Positions 34,460 to 45,156 of a stretch of 64,000 nt of DNA are shown here, one piece after another. The stretch comes from Fagopyrum homotropicum (taxonomy: Eukaryota; Streptophyta; Magnoliopsida; Caryophyllales; Polygonaceae). Positions within the stretch are counted from its first letter, which is position 1. Each line of letters opens with the position of its first letter. Under the pieces are notes generated by a model. It saw only the letters and a list, made by a program, of their open reading frames with translations. It was not told the DNA's origin and searched no databases. The position numbers were made by a program, and so were the translations under genes. The stretch lies in NCBI GenBank assembly GCA_033239125.1, contig BSWB01000001.1, positions 22,161,501 through 22,225,500 on the forward strand, given 5' to 3'.

Positions 34460-35562
34460 AGGCTTGGATATGATCCTAATGATGAAACTTGTCTTGTGAT
34501 TGGCTATGAATGGCCTTATGTGTTGGATTAATAATGCATATGTGGACTTGAACTACTTCTCTTGAATTCCATGAATGACTTGAGATCATGATGATTGCCT
34601 AGAATGGATTGAGTATTGAAAGTCGAAATTACACGATAGTTCTTGCATACCATCTAGGAATGAATAAGGCATTTCATCTTTCTCTACTTCTCATCTTGAT
34701 CATGATTGCTTGAGCACCTCAATTGATATAAATTCAACCTTCTTTAAACCCATCCGGGAATAGGAGCATGCTAGTGTGTTTGAATGTGTAAAAGCAAGTG
34801 CGGGGTGAAGATGTAATGAAAAGAATGTCGTGAAATGAATGCTGAAATTATTGTGAAAGTGTAGCCAAAATAGGTTTGGGGGCGTTGGTTTAAATGATAA
34901 GTAACTCGGTACACTTCACATAATCGGGTGTTGGTGCCTTGCCAAAGTCAAATAAACTAATAGCCCTAACGAGCTTTGGTATGTGTGCCCGGTGTGGATG
35001 CACCTCGAAAACGAGAAAAAGCCCGAGGATGGCTAATCACCGAGGTTTCGGCTATTGTACACCAATGCCATTGTCTCAAAAATGATTCAAAGAAAAAGAA
35101 AAAGAAAGCAAGATAGGGAAAAATATACACTTGGGGGAAGTTGATCCAGGACAAGGAAGTGAAGTTAGTTCCATTCCCGGATTAGCATCACATACCTAGA
35201 AAATTCCCCTCCCCAATTGAAACGTTTCTTAGCCTTTTATGTCACAAGCCCTTATGACCTACTTGCATGTTTGTAAGACTTAGTAATCTAGATTGGATGG
35301 ACTCTTGATCTTCTTGACATCTTCGTCCTCCCATCTCATGCATGCTTTTGAGTTAAGTACAATTGTCTTTCCATGCCCTTATTGTTTGATACATAATTGC
35401 TTATCAAATTGCCATTGATCATGACTATGAAGGTGATCCAATAGTAGAAGCACAAAACCCAAAAAGATTTTTGCACTTTTCTGCATACATAAATCATGTC
35501 ATCTCTTAGTCTATAGTTGGGAATTTGCTCGGGGACGAGCAAACCTTAAGTATGGGGTATTT
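34460..35562 (+). repeat. Duplicated 3' tail, unit 3
   Basis: Same private variants as the other two duplicated tails, plus a unique GATCCAGG where the other duplicated tails have GATCAAGG (near 35145). Confidence 0.93.
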
Positions 35563-37387
35563 TGATAACACGATTTATAGCATAGTTTTAGGGTAACTTT
35601 TAGATAGAATTCCCGCTCAATCATGCATGATCTAGCACTAGTCCAATACGTTTTGCACTTAAAACATGTATTTTGTCGAAATAGACGTCTACACGGACTT
35701 GTGTGCGTTTTGTAGGTATTTCGGGAAGTTTAGAGCTAAAACGATGCGTCAAGGGATCGTTCATTTAGATGACACATCCTCCGACTCATTATAACATACA
35801 AACAAAGAGCTAGGAGGACTCATGGAACCTTGCCAACTCTAGTCATGCACCAAACCACAGCTCAATGATCCAAGGCGAACTTTCTGCATAGAATCACGGG
35901 TTCCTGAAGAACCACGCCCGTGGAAATGACCGTGGATTTTGCCAGATTCTCGTGACAGCTGTGCCACGACTCTCATGGCCAGCTCATGAAGAATTTGTTA
36001 TAAAAGTGGTCCAAAGATGGGTTGTTTGGGGGCAGCTGGGGGATGGAGTAGTTGGAGAGAGCTCACACATTATCCATTCCTGGAACAAAATATATTCCAA
36101 GAAGAAGAAGGATTTTTCTAGGAAGGAAAGTGCAAGAAGAAGAAGGAAGGAGCCATTGAAGAAGAGAAGAGAAGACACACTTAGTTCTTGTAATTCGGGT
36201 TTATTGCTAGGGATTTATGAACTCTTGAACCTTCTTTTAGAAGGATTGTAAGTCGTTCTAATTTCATCTTCAGATTTGGATTGTATTTGAAGTTCATTTG
36301 TTCATCTTCTTTCTTTCATTTTCTTGCAATGGAGTTTGTGATTCTATATTTGTTTGCTTTGATTCCCATTATGAATGTTGTAGGCTAATTTGATGTGATT
36401 CTAGGGTAAAGAAAGGATGGTTATGGCTAGATCTATGATAGGACGGACTTAGATTTACTTTTGGATGATTTTAGTTCATGAACGTAGCTGCTGTTAGAAA
36501 TCACGGGTAGTTCTTGAAGAACCACGGTCGTGGTTTCTGAAGAACAAACCGTGATTTTTCCTGGTTCGAAGGATCTTACCTTAGATTCATAAAATTGTTG
36601 AAACCCTAAGTTTTTGCTGAGTTTAACCTACTCTAGGGTATCCTAGTGTAGTGACTAAGTGTTAGGAGAGACTTACCCGGTAATCCTTTCCCTTATAATC
36701 TAAAATAGCGAAATCTTAGGTAGTGGTGAACCTAACAAGTCGCCATTGGATTAGATGTGCTAGGAATGTTGATTTAAGACTTCCCTCTCCAAGACTTACC
36801 CGGTAAGGATAGGTTAGATCCCTAATTGACAATCCCGGTTTGTGAGAAAATTCCTAACCTTAGGTTCTTAGAGACTTACCCGGTAATAAGACCTTAGGTG
36901 TGGATTAGTTGGATCATGAGACTTACCCGGTAATTGCTCCCAATTTAGAAACACCTAATCCCAACATATCAAAATCAATCCAAAGTATGAATAGATAACT
37001 TGAGTTCTATGCCATAACCGGAATTTCCGACCCCTAGAATCCGTCTCTCTTTTTCCTTGATCAATATCTCGTTTGATTCGTTTATTTGTGCTGATTTTTG
37101 GTTTAGTTTGATTTATTGCTTTGCATGAGTTATGATCCTTGGTGTGATCACTTAAAACCAACAAAAACAATTGAGATTTTCTTCCTTTGTTTCTCTCTCT
37201 TCTAACCTTAGATCTTCACTAAATTTAATCAAAAAACCGAATCAATTTCACCTTAGTCTTTGCGTTCGACCTCGGAGTACTATCCATACTACAAACGTCC
37301 CGTACACTGCGGGTGCGCTAGAAGTTAGGATAGTTAGAACGAGTATAAATTTAAGGCTTATTGCGTGCATACTCTTTTAGCGTAACA
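35563..37387 (+). repeat. Array A LTR 7 (full, terminal 3' LTR)
   Basis: 1825 bp, ending GCGTAACA directly against the GATAT target duplication. Private changes include CCTTATAATC, CACTTAAAACC and CCTTAGATCTTC, so it has accumulated a few mutations of its own. Confidence 0.95.
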
Positions 37388-37392
37388 GATAT
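37388..37392. repeat. Target-site duplication of array A, right copy (GATAT)
   Basis: Perfect 5-bp match to 1166-1170, directly after the ...GCGTAACA end of the last LTR. Confidence 0.95.
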
Positions 37393-38315
37393 GAAGAGCA
37401 AATTCCCTCGGCCTCTCACTTTGGGAATCCCTCAACTCGAACGAAGTATCCTCGGAATCTCACTTTGGGGTTCGAACCTTCGTTCCTCGGCCTCTCACCT
37501 AAGCATCTCACCTAGATGTTTGAAAACTAAGCATCTCACCTAGAATTCGGGTTTTATTTTTCTCAAAGTTAAAACACAACTTTTGATTGATAACTCAACT
37601 CTATTTCGTCATTAAAAAGGTTTGTGGGAGAGGCCTTATATAGGCTGAAAATTCAGCACCTAACTCCCAACATTAAAGGCTTACAAGTTCAGGAGTTGTG
37701 ACATTAAACAAAGGAAAAATAAATGGACTTTCACCACCTACTTTTCCACCTACTTTTCTTCACCTACTTTCACATGGTTAATACATAAATTCATACATAA
37801 TATATGAATAATATGAGGATGGTATGCTGCATGAAATTTGTATTGGTTGGACGTGCATATATTTTGTACAACCATCATTCATGCCTCCATGCATGATCTT
37901 GCCCAACAATCCATACAAGTACCGTAGTTGTTGCAATGTAGGGTCATTTTCACCCTCTTCCTCTTGGAATCTCGACTTTGTGTAAACTAGAAAGTTGTAG
38001 ATATTGAAAATACCTTCCAAAGTAGTACTAACGGGTATTTTAATTCCAAAAATTGACTCAGTTATAGTCGTTTTACCGAGGGTGCGCAAACCTGACAGCT
38101 TAGCCGGAGAGAGTGAAAATTGGACTGCATTGGGCATTCTAGGAGCAAGCATTTTCGGTTTGATTTCAATGGGTTTTGGCTCAGTATTAGACATGACCTC
38201 CAACACATAAGTATTGATTTTGATAGGTTCCTGCTGAGTTTTGACTTGGACGGTTGGTGGCAAAACGATCGGTTCCGGCATATTGATGATGAATTCTCCT
38301 TCGGTGGGGATCACA
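37393..38315 (-). mobile_element. Element E, right part: longer LTR-like copy with gene-like U3
   Basis: Continues the LTR-like copy broken by array A at 1170. On the minus strand it runs from TGTGATCCCC (38315) past a TATA box to the CCTCGG-rich block. Together with 1064-1170 it makes about 1030 bp. The upstream third (about 37780-38310) is an open minus-strand frame of about 175 codons fused in frame to the LINE, with segments such as GEFIINMPEPIVLPP and LGKTTITESIFGIKIP. I do not recognise a family. It could be a captured host exon or chance. Confidence 0.5.
37635..37643 (-). promoter_or_regulatory. Putative TATA box of element E LTR
   Basis: The minus strand reads CTATATAAG, placed between the gene-like U3 and the GGATCC/CCTCGG block, as expected for an LTR promoter transcribing leftward. 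Confidence 0.4.
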
Positions 38316-38595
38316 TCCGTCGGGAAGCCGAAAAGTTTGAGAATGTGGAGAATGATGTTGTGATCAATGATGTCGAAGGCCTTGCTAATGTCAACTTGAT
38401 GGCACATCGAGGAGAGATATGTTTCCTGGAATAGTTTCTGAGGACCTCTTGGCAAATTAGTATGTTGTGCTTTATGGATTTTGCCTTTGACGAATGCACT
38501 TTAGTAGATGCCAACGATGAGGGTAACCAGGTTCTTGAGGCAATCAGAAAGGATTTTGGGAATGGTTTTGTAGATTGTATTGCAGCAATCTACAA
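38316..38595 (-). pseudogene. LINE ORF2 RT fragment, upstream part
   Basis: The minus strand gives CCNTIYKTIPKIL, one in-frame stop, SAFVKG, then VDISKAFD and LKLFGFPT. The same sequence of blocks appears in the second LINE. The RT then continues at about 612 with SFIHLIKKCI after removal of elements E and A. It appears 5'-truncated near 38595. No clean duplication flanks E here, so the exact insertion point is uncertain by a few bases. Confidence 0.8.
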
Positions 38596-39520
38596 AATAT
38601 TAATTTTCTTTTTGCCCTAATCCAAATCTTCATTTTCTTTATGGCTCAAAAATTTCTGCTTCATTATAGTGGACCTTCATAAACGTTCATATAAGCCTTT
38701 GAAATTGATCTTAATTTCCTTGTTACTACCTGACTTGGGAAATCATTTCTAATAAACTCTTTGGAGACTCGTTCGGTTGCAGACGTTGTTCATCAACTGC
38801 GGGTGACGCCTGAGCAGATGAGATGGTTTAGAAAAATAGATTAGTTTTTGGTGTTTAGGTTAAGTATTTCTTCATTCTTTCCCGATTGAAGTCTTCTCCA
38901 ATGTCTTTAATTGGATCAATCCTTCTGCAGGAGCTTCCCTCATCCAAGAGCTGATTTCGAAGGAGCTTCAACTTTCAGAGGCTTGCATGAATGTTGATGA
39001 AGGTCCACTGTACTGAAGTAGAGACTTTAGAGGCAAAGAAGAAAAAACGTAAAGACACCCGGATTGTATAATAAGAATAGCACTGATACATGAGACAATT
39101 TACTCGGACTCGGCTCACGTTCAGCTTGTCAAATTCTCGGCTCGGACTCGGCTCATTTATAAACAAGTCGAGCTTGAGCATACTAAGGTTCGGCTCGTTC
39201 GAGTAAAGTTTGGCTCATTCGACTAAACAACACCCCTAAATAAGAAGAAAAAAGACACCCGTATAGTATGTAAATTTGAAACCACCCGACTCTATAGGAC
39301 ATTCTTTTTCTAAACTATTTTTGAAGTTGGGACATTCTCAATATCGATTCTTTGAAGAAAAAAAAAACAGAAAAAAGAGAAAGTCTTGCAATTTTACCTC
39401 TATAAAATCGAGAAACCAACCCTTTTGCATATATTATGGGCGATCCCTTAGGAAGGGGATTCATCAAAGACCACATTTGCATCAACATAGACTAAGTTTA
39501 GGTTTTCTTTTCCCCTCCAT
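38596..39520. other. Intergenic spacer upstream of the PME gene
   Basis: No supported gene. It is AT-rich single-copy-looking sequence with one GGCTCG-rich repeat near 39105-39225 (listed separately). It probably contains the distal promoter of the pectinesterase gene. Confidence 0.6.
39105..39225. repeat. GGCTCG/TCGAGC-rich dispersed repeat
   Basis: Contains CTCGGCTC several times and TTATAAACAAGTCGAGC. It is the same word set as the repeat inside PME intron 2 (GGCTCG, TTTATAAACGAG). Probably a fragment of the same dispersed plant repeat. Confidence 0.55.
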
Positions 39521-39525
39521 AAGAC

Positions 39526-39532
39526 TATATAT
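39526..39532 (+). promoter_or_regulatory. Putative TATA box of the PME gene
   Basis: TATATAT lies 91 bp upstream of the chosen ATG, after a pyrimidine-rich stretch. This leaves a plausible short 5' UTR of about 60-70 bases. Confidence 0.45.
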
Positions 39533-39622
39533 GCTTACCACAAGTCATTTCCAAAATACAAACCATAAAAAATACAAATCATGTCTCTCTTTTTTTCTTT
39601 TTTCTATCAAATATTAAAACAA

Positions 39623-42194
39623 ATGAGGAACAATAACCAGGCAAGCGACATCAGAGTAACTCTACTGTGCATCATGGTGGTTGCCGCCGTCACCAGTGCA
39701 CAAAACCCAGCCCAACCGGCTCAACCCGCACAGCCAGGCCAACCCGGCCAGCCCCAACCCGTTCCGGCCCAACCCGGCCAGCCTCAGGCCAATCCAGGCG
39801 GGGTCTCAGAAACGACGCAAACTACCATAAAGGGTTTGTGCCAAGCAGCAACGTATAAGGAAGCGTGTGAAGAAGTGCTTTTGAAGGTGGCCAACGGGAG
39901 TGGCACCACCGAAGACGTGATCAAAGCCGGAGCCACTGTGGCGTTGCAGGGGATCACCAAGGTGTTCAATCTCACTGGCACGCTCGATCCAAAGGTTAGC
40001 ACCACTGAAAAGCCAGAGGTCTCTAAGATGGCCGTCGATGATTGCAAGGATCTGTTCGAAAACTCCATCGCCAAGCTTGAGCAAGCCATCGACCAGTTGG
40101 GCAACCCTGACGCTTACAAGCAACAAAGCTTGTCGTTTACCCTCAGGTTGTGGCTCAGCGATGTTCTAACCTACTCGGAAAATTGCATGGATAACCTCAA
40201 AAATGCTCGAGCCACCGGCTTCCAGGTGTGTCACATCGAACAATCTAAACTCATCATCTATGTATATATATACATACAAAAATGTCATTATAATGTAACT
40301 TTTACTAACAGGATATTATGAAAGATGGGATGACGAACACGACGCAGATCACCATGAGCATTCTCGATGTGTTCACCACTTTTAGCAATGCGCTTACCTC
40401 GATGGGTTTCAATGTTGACAATATCGCCAGCGCGCTCAAGAATTTTGGTGGCGGCGATAAGGGGGCTGCTGGAAAGGGAAGGAGGTTGCTTGGCGGCCCC
40501 ACCGATATGTTGGGTGATGATGGAGTGCCGAGGTGGTTGTCGGAGGCTGATAGGGAGTTGCTGAACTTGGATGGCGGGGAAGGGCGTAAGCTCGACGGAC
40601 TCATCCCGAACGCTGTTGTGGCACTGGACGGGAGTGGACAATTCAAGAAAATCAACGACGCCATCAATTCCTATGACCCCAAGAAAGCTAAACTTCCACC
40701 TGGTGCAAAGTATGTATTAACGGTGATTAATTGAATCAATTTAAGAAAATCAATTTTGCTTGGGGATTAGGGTGTTATACGAGCCCATCATCGGCATATT
40801 CAAGTTCAGCTCGTTTATAAACGAGCTGAGTCCGAGCCGAGCCTAAATTCTATACGAGCTTTCAAATATGTTCATATTCGGCTCGTTTAGAAAACGAGTG
40901 AGCTCGAGGCGAACTTTTGACGAACTGATCCCAAGTAGCTCGCCTAAAAAAAATTCTTATATAGTGTTATTTTAGCTGAACGAGCCGAGCATTCACATGC
41001 TCAAGCTCGACTCGTTTATAAACGAGTGAGCTCGAGGCGAGCTTTTGACGAGCTGATCCCAAGTAACTCGCCTAAAAAACATTGCTTATATAGTGTTATT
41101 TTAGCCGAACGAACCGAGCATTGACATGCTCAAGCTCGGCTCGATTATTAACGAGTGAAGCCTGAGTCAAACCTAAATCTTGTAGCTAGCTTTAAAATGT
41201 GTTCATATTCGACTCGTTTAGAAAATAAACGAGTTCGAGTCAAGCTTTTATCGAAACGAATGCGAGCCGTATCTGAATAGTTTGTCTCATGTGACAACAC
41301 TACGGGCGATTAATCAATGTTGGTGCATGCAGGTTTATCATCTACGTGAAAGCAGGCGTATACGACGAGTTCATAGTGATCAAGAGCAAGCAGACTGACA
41401 TACTCATGTACGGTGACGGTCCACTAAAGACAATTATCACAGGCAAAAAGAACACCGCTATTATGGGCATCACGACCTCCGGAACGGCGTCGTTTGCAGT
41501 CCAAGCGGCGAACTTCATCGCCAGGGACATGGGATTCGAAAATACAGCCGGACCGGAAGGCCATCAGGCAGTGGCCCTTAGGGCAAACGGGGAGCAGCAA
41601 GTGTTCTTGAACTGCGAGTTCAACGGCTTCCAGGACACACTGTACACACAGGGAGGCTCCCAATTCTTCCGCGACTGTACCATAAGAGGAACCGTGGACT
41701 TCATATTCGGAAACGGCGCCTCCATATTCCAACACTGTAACATATTCGTTCGGAATCCGTTGCCGAACCAGTTCAACGCCGTGACAGCCTCCGGGAGGAT
41801 CGGATCAAACATGCCGACCGGAATCGTCCTCCAGGACTGTCTCATCGAGGCCGATCCCCTTCTAGACAAAGTCAACATCAAAACCTACCTTGGACGGCCA
41901 TGGAAGCAGTACGCAAGGACGGTGTTCATGGAATGCACGATGGGAGACTTGATCGCGCCGGAAGGATACACGATCATGGCTCCTAATGAGCCTAACGACA
42001 AGGATTCGTACTGGGGAGAGTTCGCTAACACCGGTCCCGGATCGAAATCAGATCTCCGCATCAAATGGCCAAATGTGAAGCCTGCTCTGTCAAGAGATGA
42101 GGCTCAGATGTTCACCGTTGGAGCCTTCTTGCCCGGAGCTGATATGTGGGTCAGGGCTGCGGGTGCACCGTATTACCCAGCTTTCAAGCCTTAA
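39623..42194 (+). CDS. Pectin methylesterase with PMEI pro-domain (3 exons)
   Basis: Exons 39623-40225, 40312-40709 and 41333-42194 join to 620 codons with GT-AG introns of 86 and 623 bp. The enzyme demethylesterifies cell-wall homogalacturonan. Residues 1-26 form a signal peptide. Residues 27-60 are Pro/Gln-rich. A PMEI domain with its cysteines (CQAATYKEAC, DDC, ENC) follows, then the processing motif RRLL (258-261) and the catalytic beta-helix. Active-site residues are all present with family spacing: Gln412, Gln434 and Asp435 in QDTLY, Asp456 in DFIFG, Arg522 and Trp524 in LGRPW. The second ATG at 39623 is preferred over the in-frame 39581 because the signal peptide then starts normally. 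It is the only intact host gene in the window. Splice sites are inferred from frame continuity. Confidence 0.93.
40226..40311 (+). other. PME intron 1
   Basis: 86 bp with GTGTGT donor and TAACAG acceptor. Removing it keeps phase 0 between ...ATGFQ and DIMKD. Confidence 0.85.
40710..41332 (+). other. PME intron 2, with repeat insertion
   Basis: 623 bp with GTATGT donor and GCATGCAG acceptor. The split Lys codon is restored on splicing, giving ...PPGAKFIIYVKAG. Most of the intron is a GGCTCG/CGAGC-rich repeat, so a shorter ancestral intron was probably enlarged by insertion. Confidence 0.85.
40780..41280. repeat. GGCTCG-rich repeat with 128-bp tandem duplication
   Basis: Words such as AACGAGTGAGCTCGAGGC recur with a period of 128 bp (40893 and 41021). 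Multiple GGCTCG/CGAGCC inverted words could fold into hairpins. It resembles the shorter repeat at 39105-39225. The family is not identified. Confidence 0.7.
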
Positions 42195-42286
42195 ATTGGC
42201 TTACAAGATACAACACAGATTTTTGGCTTTACGTATGATCGAGAGGATTTTACAAGAAGAAGCTAGTAGGAAATAATAATTATAAT

Positions 42287-42292
42287 AATAAA
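42287..42292 (+). terminator. Putative poly(A) signal of the PME gene
   Basis: AATAAA about 95 bases after the stop codon, in AT-rich sequence. Confidence 0.5.
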
Positions 42293-42299
42293 ACGTCAC

Positions 42300-42681
42300 T
42301 CTTATTTTAATTTCGCTTCTAGAATAGGGCTAGCTTCTAGTTGTTCTTGCCTGGGATTAGTTCCACTTTGTATAATCAAAGAATGTACTGTTCCTCTTTG
42401 AATATATGCATTCATCATTTTCTAATATTCTCACAATCTCACGTCTTCACTGCTCTTTTCTTACTTAACAACTTATCACACCCCTTCAATCAAAATATAT
42501 ATATATATAGAGTACAGATCCTATGAGAACCCCCTAACGTGAGAACATGATAACAAATTCGTAATTATTATTAGTTTTGTTACGAATGTGTCATATCGTT
42601 TAATGTATTATTCGTAGTTATTGTTGGTTGAGTGATTTATTCATAGTTATTGTTAGATTCCTAATTATTATTATTCGTAAT

Positions 42682-42775
<94 letters not shown>

Positions 42776-43065
42776 ATGTCTAATTATTTAAATATAAGAT
42801 CGCAATCTGATTATATTTTCTAAATTAAAATAAGATCAAGAATCTTATTAATTTTCTCGACTTTTCTAAAAATTTATATATATACAACAATTAACATTTA
42901 CCCTTTCATTTTTTTCTCGTCTATATATATTTTTAATATCTTTGTTTATAATATAAAAGTTAGGCGCTTGATTCAATCTAAATATATTTTCTAAGATTAA
43001 AGTGCATGATCATAAAAAAAATTATGTCTTTTCTCGAGCGTTTTTGAATGTTGAATTGGATTTAC
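42300..43065. other. AT-rich spacer downstream of PME
   Basis: No supported gene. It holds a short TA run (about 42495-42509), an AT-rich segment beginning AGAGTACAGATCC, and the long TA microsatellite at 42687-42771, then unremarkable AT-rich DNA. Confidence 0.6.
42687..42771. repeat. TA microsatellite
   Basis: About 42 uninterrupted TA units. Confidence 0.95.
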
Positions 43066-43284
43066 AAACAAATTGTCTGTCTTTTTTTTTTTTTGAATAT
43101 GTTTAAGATGTTTCTTTTCTTTGTTCTAGATAAGGTGATATAAGTTTGTTCGTGTGTGAAATAGGACTTTTTTTTTCTTTTTTGAAAAGTTAAGTATATA
43201 TATAGAAAGATGAGGTGATTTACAGAAGAGAGGGAGATGACACAGTTTAGGAACAAAAGATACAGAAAGATAGAATAGAAGAGA
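43066..43284 (-). other. LINE 3' UTR and probable poly(A) tail
   Basis: Downstream (minus strand) of the LINE ORF2 stop. Two A-rich runs on the minus strand (43166-43187 and 43081-43094) are candidates for the tail. No clear target duplication was found. Confidence 0.5.
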
Positions 43285-43726
43285 TTAGATGAGCTGAATG
43301 CCCAGGAGCCGAGCCCAAGTGACTGAGCTGGAGGAGCGGTTGCGCCATTTGTGAGAAGCGTGCAGTTTGACGGCACTAATGATGTTGTGGGCCAGGCAAT
43401 GGGGGGTGAACGTTCTGTTGAAGGCAAGGTTGTTACGAGCATTCCAGGTGAAGTAAATGTAGGTAGTGATAGTAGCGAGACGGATGTTTGAGATCAGATC
43501 GTTCTTTTGGGGTTTAGCATTCGAGAGCCAAGACCAGATGTCATCGAAGTAGGGGTAAGGAGGGTGCAGTCTAGTCCAGCGAGAAATGATGTCAAGAACT
43601 AGATTGGAGTAGTTACAGGAGTTCCAAAGGTGGGAAATGGTTTCACGGTGAAGTCCACAAAGAAAACATGTCTCGTTAGGGACAAGGTTCCATTTGAAGA
43701 GTTTGGTTAGGGTAGGAAGTTTTTGG
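43285..43726 (-). pseudogene. Second LINE, ORF2 C-terminus (RT zinc-binding domain)
   Basis: Minus-strand frame with KLPTLTKLFKWN followed by a Cys/His cluster CFLCGLHRETISHLWNSC, typical of the zf-RVT domain at the end of plant LINE ORF2. It begins in mid-domain at element D. The missing start (CSFISWIAFHQ) is found in the same frame at 58203-58250 across D. The frame is open to its stop. Confidence 0.88.
43722..43726. repeat. Target-site duplication of element D, left copy (TTTGG)
   Basis: Matches 58203-58207. Removing D and one copy restores the LINE codons ...AFHQKLPT. Confidence 0.9.
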
Positions 43727-44802
43727 TGTAACACCCCAAATTCTCAAAAATCGGGACGTTATTGGTTAGGACCTCACAATGGGTCCCGACCTCAGTTTGA
43801 CAACAATTTTACTAGGATTTTACAACAAGACACAAATAAAGAAACCGAAATTCATAAAAACAATATTTTAAAGAAATGAATACAACACAACGTCTAACAG
43901 CCAACAGTACTTAATAAACATAAAAGTCTATCTGTCTTCATACGATAATAATTATAATATTGCAATCACCCAAACCCCACTCTAAGGAGTACGGAGACCC
44001 GGCTGACCACTACTTCCGGATCACTCAGCTGCTGCTCTAACCTGTGGTGAATCTAAACAACACAACAGAACAATCGTTAGCTAGCTATCTAAAAGTTAGA
44101 TAAATGAAAATAGCAGACACACACACCATAGCAAAAGTAAACACACATCATGCTTTCAAACAATCCATTTATTATCTTTACTTAGGTCATTCACTCTTAC
44201 TAATGATACTTATTTTGTAACACGAGGGATTCCCAAACCTCGCCTCCATCCCCGTGTAACCATCAAGAATGGATTCGATGCATCTCACCATGTACTTGTA
44301 TGGTCTGGGTATAGAGAACCTCCCAGTCTCCTGTCAGAGCTGAGTAGTGATGTCACGACCCATTATACATACACTTGGGCCAAAAAATAATAAAAAGTCG
44401 TCCTAGGCATGTTATAATTATCAAACACTCAACACACACCACTATCATCATTCATCTAACATTTAGAAACCGGCTAAGTAAGTCGCAAGGACTTACCTGA
44501 ATCAAGTCAAAATCCCGAAACAATGTTACTACTTGATTCCGCAAGAACGACCCAACCACCTGGTTATGCTAAGACAAACTTAGATCGACCACACATTCAC
44601 CCACTTAGAAGTTCTTAAACTTCTAAGTCCGCAACATCATTCAAGAAAGAACCCACTAGCCCAATTAGAATAAAGGAAACGGTAATACCTCTAAGCCCGA
44701 GAAGCTCAAGATACTAATAAGGATTAACCTCAACCGCTCACCGACATAACTAGCGTTTACTAAGCGAGTAATCGCTTATTCCGCATACTAACATAAGAGA
44801 GG

Positions 44803-44847
<45 letters not shown>
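44803..44847. repeat. TA then GA microsatellite
   Basis: About ten TA units run directly into about eleven GA units. Confidence 0.9.
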
Positions 44848-44995
44848 TTTGACTCTCATGTAAACATCTCTTATAGTGTTCAATGAGAACAAATTGTATC
44901 TGTTAGATCGTTAAATAGATGGTTGAGATTAAGCGATATTAAAGGATAAAAAAAATTATGTTATTAATGGAAGAAGATTCGCCGGACCTGAATCT

Positions 44996-45051
44996 ATATA
45001 TTCGGCGGTATAGTCACATATATTCGGCAGTATACTCACATATATTCGGTG
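44996..45051. repeat. 22-bp tandem repeat, about 2.5 copies
   Basis: Units begin ATATATTCGG at 44996, 45018 and 45040 with two or three mismatches between copies. Confidence 0.85.
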
Positions 45052-45092
45052 TTTGCACGTTCACACGATAAGAGTTGTTTATATATGAGTCA

Positions 45093-45153
<61 letters not shown>
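45093..45153. repeat. TA microsatellite
   Basis: About 30 TA units inside element D. Confidence 0.95.

Positions 45154-45156
<3 letters not shown>

Larger units (their letters stand above)
1171..37387 (+). mobile_element. Array A: three tandem Athila-type Ty3/Gypsy units in one insertion
   Basis: The array spans 36,217 bp, exactly 3 x 11,464 + 1,825. LTR starts at 1171, 12635, 24098 and 35563 (full) and at 10556, 22020 and 33484 (truncated) repeat with that period to within one base. The tRNA-Asp primer-binding site, the DLGAS protease, the gag without a zinc knuckle and the long 3' noncoding tail fit the Athila lineage of Ty3/Gypsy. A perfect GATAT duplication flanks only the outermost ends, so the block behaves as one insertion that was or became trimeric. 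Units differ at few sites. Full LTRs differ by a handful of bases (at least seven between the first and last), suggesting a recent origin. Confidence 0.95.

Noticed and set aside
1171..37387. Array A as an assembly collapse or duplication error
   Set aside because: Cannot be excluded without reads, but each unit has private substitutions, the tails have unit-specific variants and the outer duplication is perfect, all of which favour a real array.
42687..42771. TA run as an origin or matrix attachment site
   Set aside because: A simple microsatellite explains it. Nothing else supports a functional role.
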